NCBI GenBank assembly: GCA_002352125.1
Contig: DEHU01000018.1
Location: forward strand, 3,103-21,652
Direction: 5' to 3'
Source of the DNA: Competibacteraceae bacterium UBA2792
Lineage (GTDB): Bacteria; Pseudomonadota; Gammaproteobacteria; Competibacterales; Competibacteraceae
Length of the DNA: 18,550 bases
The position numbers and the translations under genes are program-made. The notes beneath the pieces are model-generated. The model was not told the DNA's origin. It was given only the letters and a program-made list of their open reading frames with translations, and did not search any database. Positions 17,361 through 18,550 of the stretch are shown here, one piece after another (position 1 is the stretch's first letter; each line of letters starts with the position of its first letter).

Positions 17361-18125
17361 ATGCGTAAAATTTCGCTGATCGCTACCGCCTTCTATGTCG
17401 CCAGCGCGCTGGCCGCAGACCCAGAACCTGCCGCCGCGCCCGCCGCCAAACAACCGGATCTCACCAAGCTGCAAGCGGCCCTGAACGGCGAAAAACCCGA
17501 TAGCGTCACCCCCGCCGTTATCCCGGGACTTTACGAAATAGTCCTGGGTGGCCAAGTGCTCTATTTGAGCGAGGATGGCCGCTATGCGATCCAGGGCGAT
17601 ATCTTGGATCTGGGATCTCGCGATAACCTCACCGAGAATCGCCGCAGCGCAATGCGCGGCGAAGCCATCGCCGCCATCGGCGAAAACAACATGGTGGTTT
17701 TCGCGCCGGAAGGCCCCGTCAAGTATACCGTTACCGTGTTTACCGACATCGACTGCGGTTACTGCCGCAAGATGCACAGCCAAATAGCCGCCTACAACAA
17801 AGAAGGGATCAAGATACGCTATCTATGGTTTCCGCGCGAAGGCATCGGTTCCGAGGCGTACAACAAAGCCGTGGCGGTCTGGTGTGCCGATGATCGGCAG
17901 GACGCGCTGACCAAAGCCAAGCGCGGCGAGAACATCGAACGCAAGACTTGCGACAACCCGGTGCAGACGGAATACGAGCTGGGCCAGAAATTGGGAGTGC
18001 GCGGCACGCCCAGCATGATCTTGGAATCCGGCGAGATGATTCCCGGTTACGTTCCGCCCACCCAACTGGCGCAGATGCTGGCGGATAACAAGGCGCCCAA
18101 GCCGGCGGCGCAACCCCCAAAATGA
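17361..18125 (+). CDS. dsbC: Periplasmic thiol:disulfide interchange protein DsbC
   Basis: The 254-aa precursor begins with a short Sec signal peptide, probably cleaved after ALA near residues 17-19, followed by an Ala/Pro-rich linker. The N-terminal dimerisation part includes [21 protein letters not shown]. The thioredoxin-like domain carries the active-site CGYC (132-135) in [13 protein letters not shown], the cis-proline GTPS (Thr216-Pro217) and a second cysteine pair (Cys175, Cys197) equivalent to the structural disulfide of E. coli DsbC. DsbC isomerises wrong disulfides in periplasmic proteins and is kept reduced by DsbD, which is not in the window. CGYC is the classic DsbC pair. The C-terminus is a Lys/Pro/Ala-rich tail. 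Only 27 nt separate it from the divergent queA, so their promoters must overlap the opposite genes. No clear terminator follows. Confidence 0.95.
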   Translation: MRKISLIATAFYVASALAADPEPAAAPAAKQPDLTKLQAALNGEKPDSVTPAVIPGLYEIVLGGQVLYLSEDGRYAIQGDILDLGSRDNLTENRRSAMRGEAIAAIGENNMVVFAPEGPVKYTVTVFTDIDCGYCRKMHSQIAAYNKEGIKIRYLWFPREGIGSEAYNKAVAVWCADDRQDALTKAKRGENIERKTCDNPVQTEYELGQKLGVRGTPSMILESGEMIPGYVPPTQLAQMLADNKAPKPAAQPPK

Positions 18126-18256
18126 GTGCCATACGGTTTCCTGGCGGCCTGTCGGGCCCGGTGGTTTAGGAGCCGGGACCGTCCTGCCCAGCGCCGATCA
18201 CGACCGCACCGCCAAACGTACCAAACCGGCAAATCACAAGCCACAGGCCGCACGGC

Positions 18257-18550
18257 ATGACGATCTCGAACGATCATTTCGCCTCCGCCGAAAAAAACGC
18301 ATCCTTACCTCGACCCATCTTTTTCGACCCCAGCCAAAAACGCTGGCTGCGTCTGCGGTTGGGGATAGCATTCTTTGGCTTGATCCTATCCTTGCTATTG
18401 GGAGCGTTGACGCTCAGCATTTTGGCCAGCCCCGTGCTACCGGCGCTCGATCTGCCCGGCGCCAGCATCGTACCCCACGGCGCCCACATGGTTCCGCCTG
18501 TTCCGGCAACATCCCTCGACCGCGTGCCGACCCGCCGCGAGCGCGACCTG
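18257..18550 (+). CDS. N-terminus of an unrecognised inner-membrane protein, partial at right edge
   Basis: An ATG at 18257 opens a frame without stops for 98 codons to the window end. The first 30 residues are polar (including PRPIFFDPSQKRWLRLR), followed by one strong hydrophobic helix (about residues 34-58) and a Pro-rich segment that would be periplasmic, ending in RVPTRRERDL. The FFDPSQKRW-type juxtamembrane motif before a single helix resembles the start of large polysaccharide-deacetylase/glycosyltransferase fusion proteins, but this is recalled from memory and too short to rely on. No good Shine-Dalgarno is present and a start further upstream is possible. The 131-nt gap after dsbC shows no clear terminator. 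Confidence 0.6.
   Translation, partial: MTISNDHFASAEKNASLPRPIFFDPSQKRWLRLRLGIAFFGLILSLLLGALTLSILASPVLPALDLPGASIVPHGAHMVPPVPATSLDRVPTRRERDL

Noticed and set aside
17334..17783. Upstream extension of queA in the same minus-strand frame
   Set aside because: The frame is open further, but it overlaps the 5' half of dsbC, and QueA homology begins just after the ATG at 17333.
18126..18256. Intrinsic terminator after dsbC
   Set aside because: There are GC-rich palindromic bits such as CGGGCCCG and a 5-bp CCCGG/CCGGG pairing, but no stable stem with a T tract.
1..18550. Mobile element, prophage, defence island or CRISPR
   Set aside because: I saw no transposase, integrase, regularly spaced repeats or phage-like genes; all recognised genes are ordinary chromosomal families.

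Overview
The window reads as chromosomal DNA of a GC-rich (about 60% by eye) gammaproteobacterium. The evidence is the set of families present: EF-P with its beta-lysylation enzymes EpmA and EpmB, PrmB, the short proteobacterial Psd, QueA, HtpX, DsbC and a FimX-like protein, all close in sequence to gammaproteobacterial versions. I cannot fix the genus; the mixture would fit a Chromatiales or Competibacter-like lineage, but that is a guess. The DNA is densely coding: no gene-free stretch exceeds 300 bases, and I see no tRNA, rRNA, insertion sequence, prophage or CRISPR array.

Layout. Positions 1-5472 (minus strand) hold a two-gene signalling unit: a LivJ-type periplasmic binding lipoprotein, followed 4 nt later by a very large membrane histidine kinase (Cache-HAMP-PAS-GAF-PAS-GAF-PAS-PAS-PAS-HisKA) that runs off the left edge. 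Positions 5736-8476 hold prmB (minus) divergent from a SCO1/SenC copper chaperone gene (plus), followed by psd (plus).

Positions 8485-15179 are the most interesting part. The complete EF-P modification set lies as two divergent arms separated by a 46-nt intergenic region. The minus arm is efp, then a diguanylate cyclase with an oxygen-binding-diiron-type metallo-beta-lactamase-fold sensor, then epmA. The plus arm is epmB, then a FimX-like protein whose receiver, GGDEF and EAL domains all look degenerate. Each arm therefore carries a translation-factor maturation gene and a c-di-GMP gene: one predicted maker of the messenger and one predicted reader.

Positions 15246-18125 hold envelope quality control and tRNA modification: htpX (minus) and queA (minus, upstream of htpX), then dsbC (plus, divergent from queA). 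A candidate heat-shock (sigma-32-like) promoter and a 13-bp tandem repeat lie directly upstream of htpX. The right edge holds the N-terminus of an unrecognised inner-membrane protein.

How the genes may work together (inference): the left unit would couple an extracytoplasmic solute to a phosphorelay, the central unit would link EF-P-dependent translation to oxygen-responsive c-di-GMP and possibly type IV pili, and the right-hand genes look after membrane and periplasmic protein quality.
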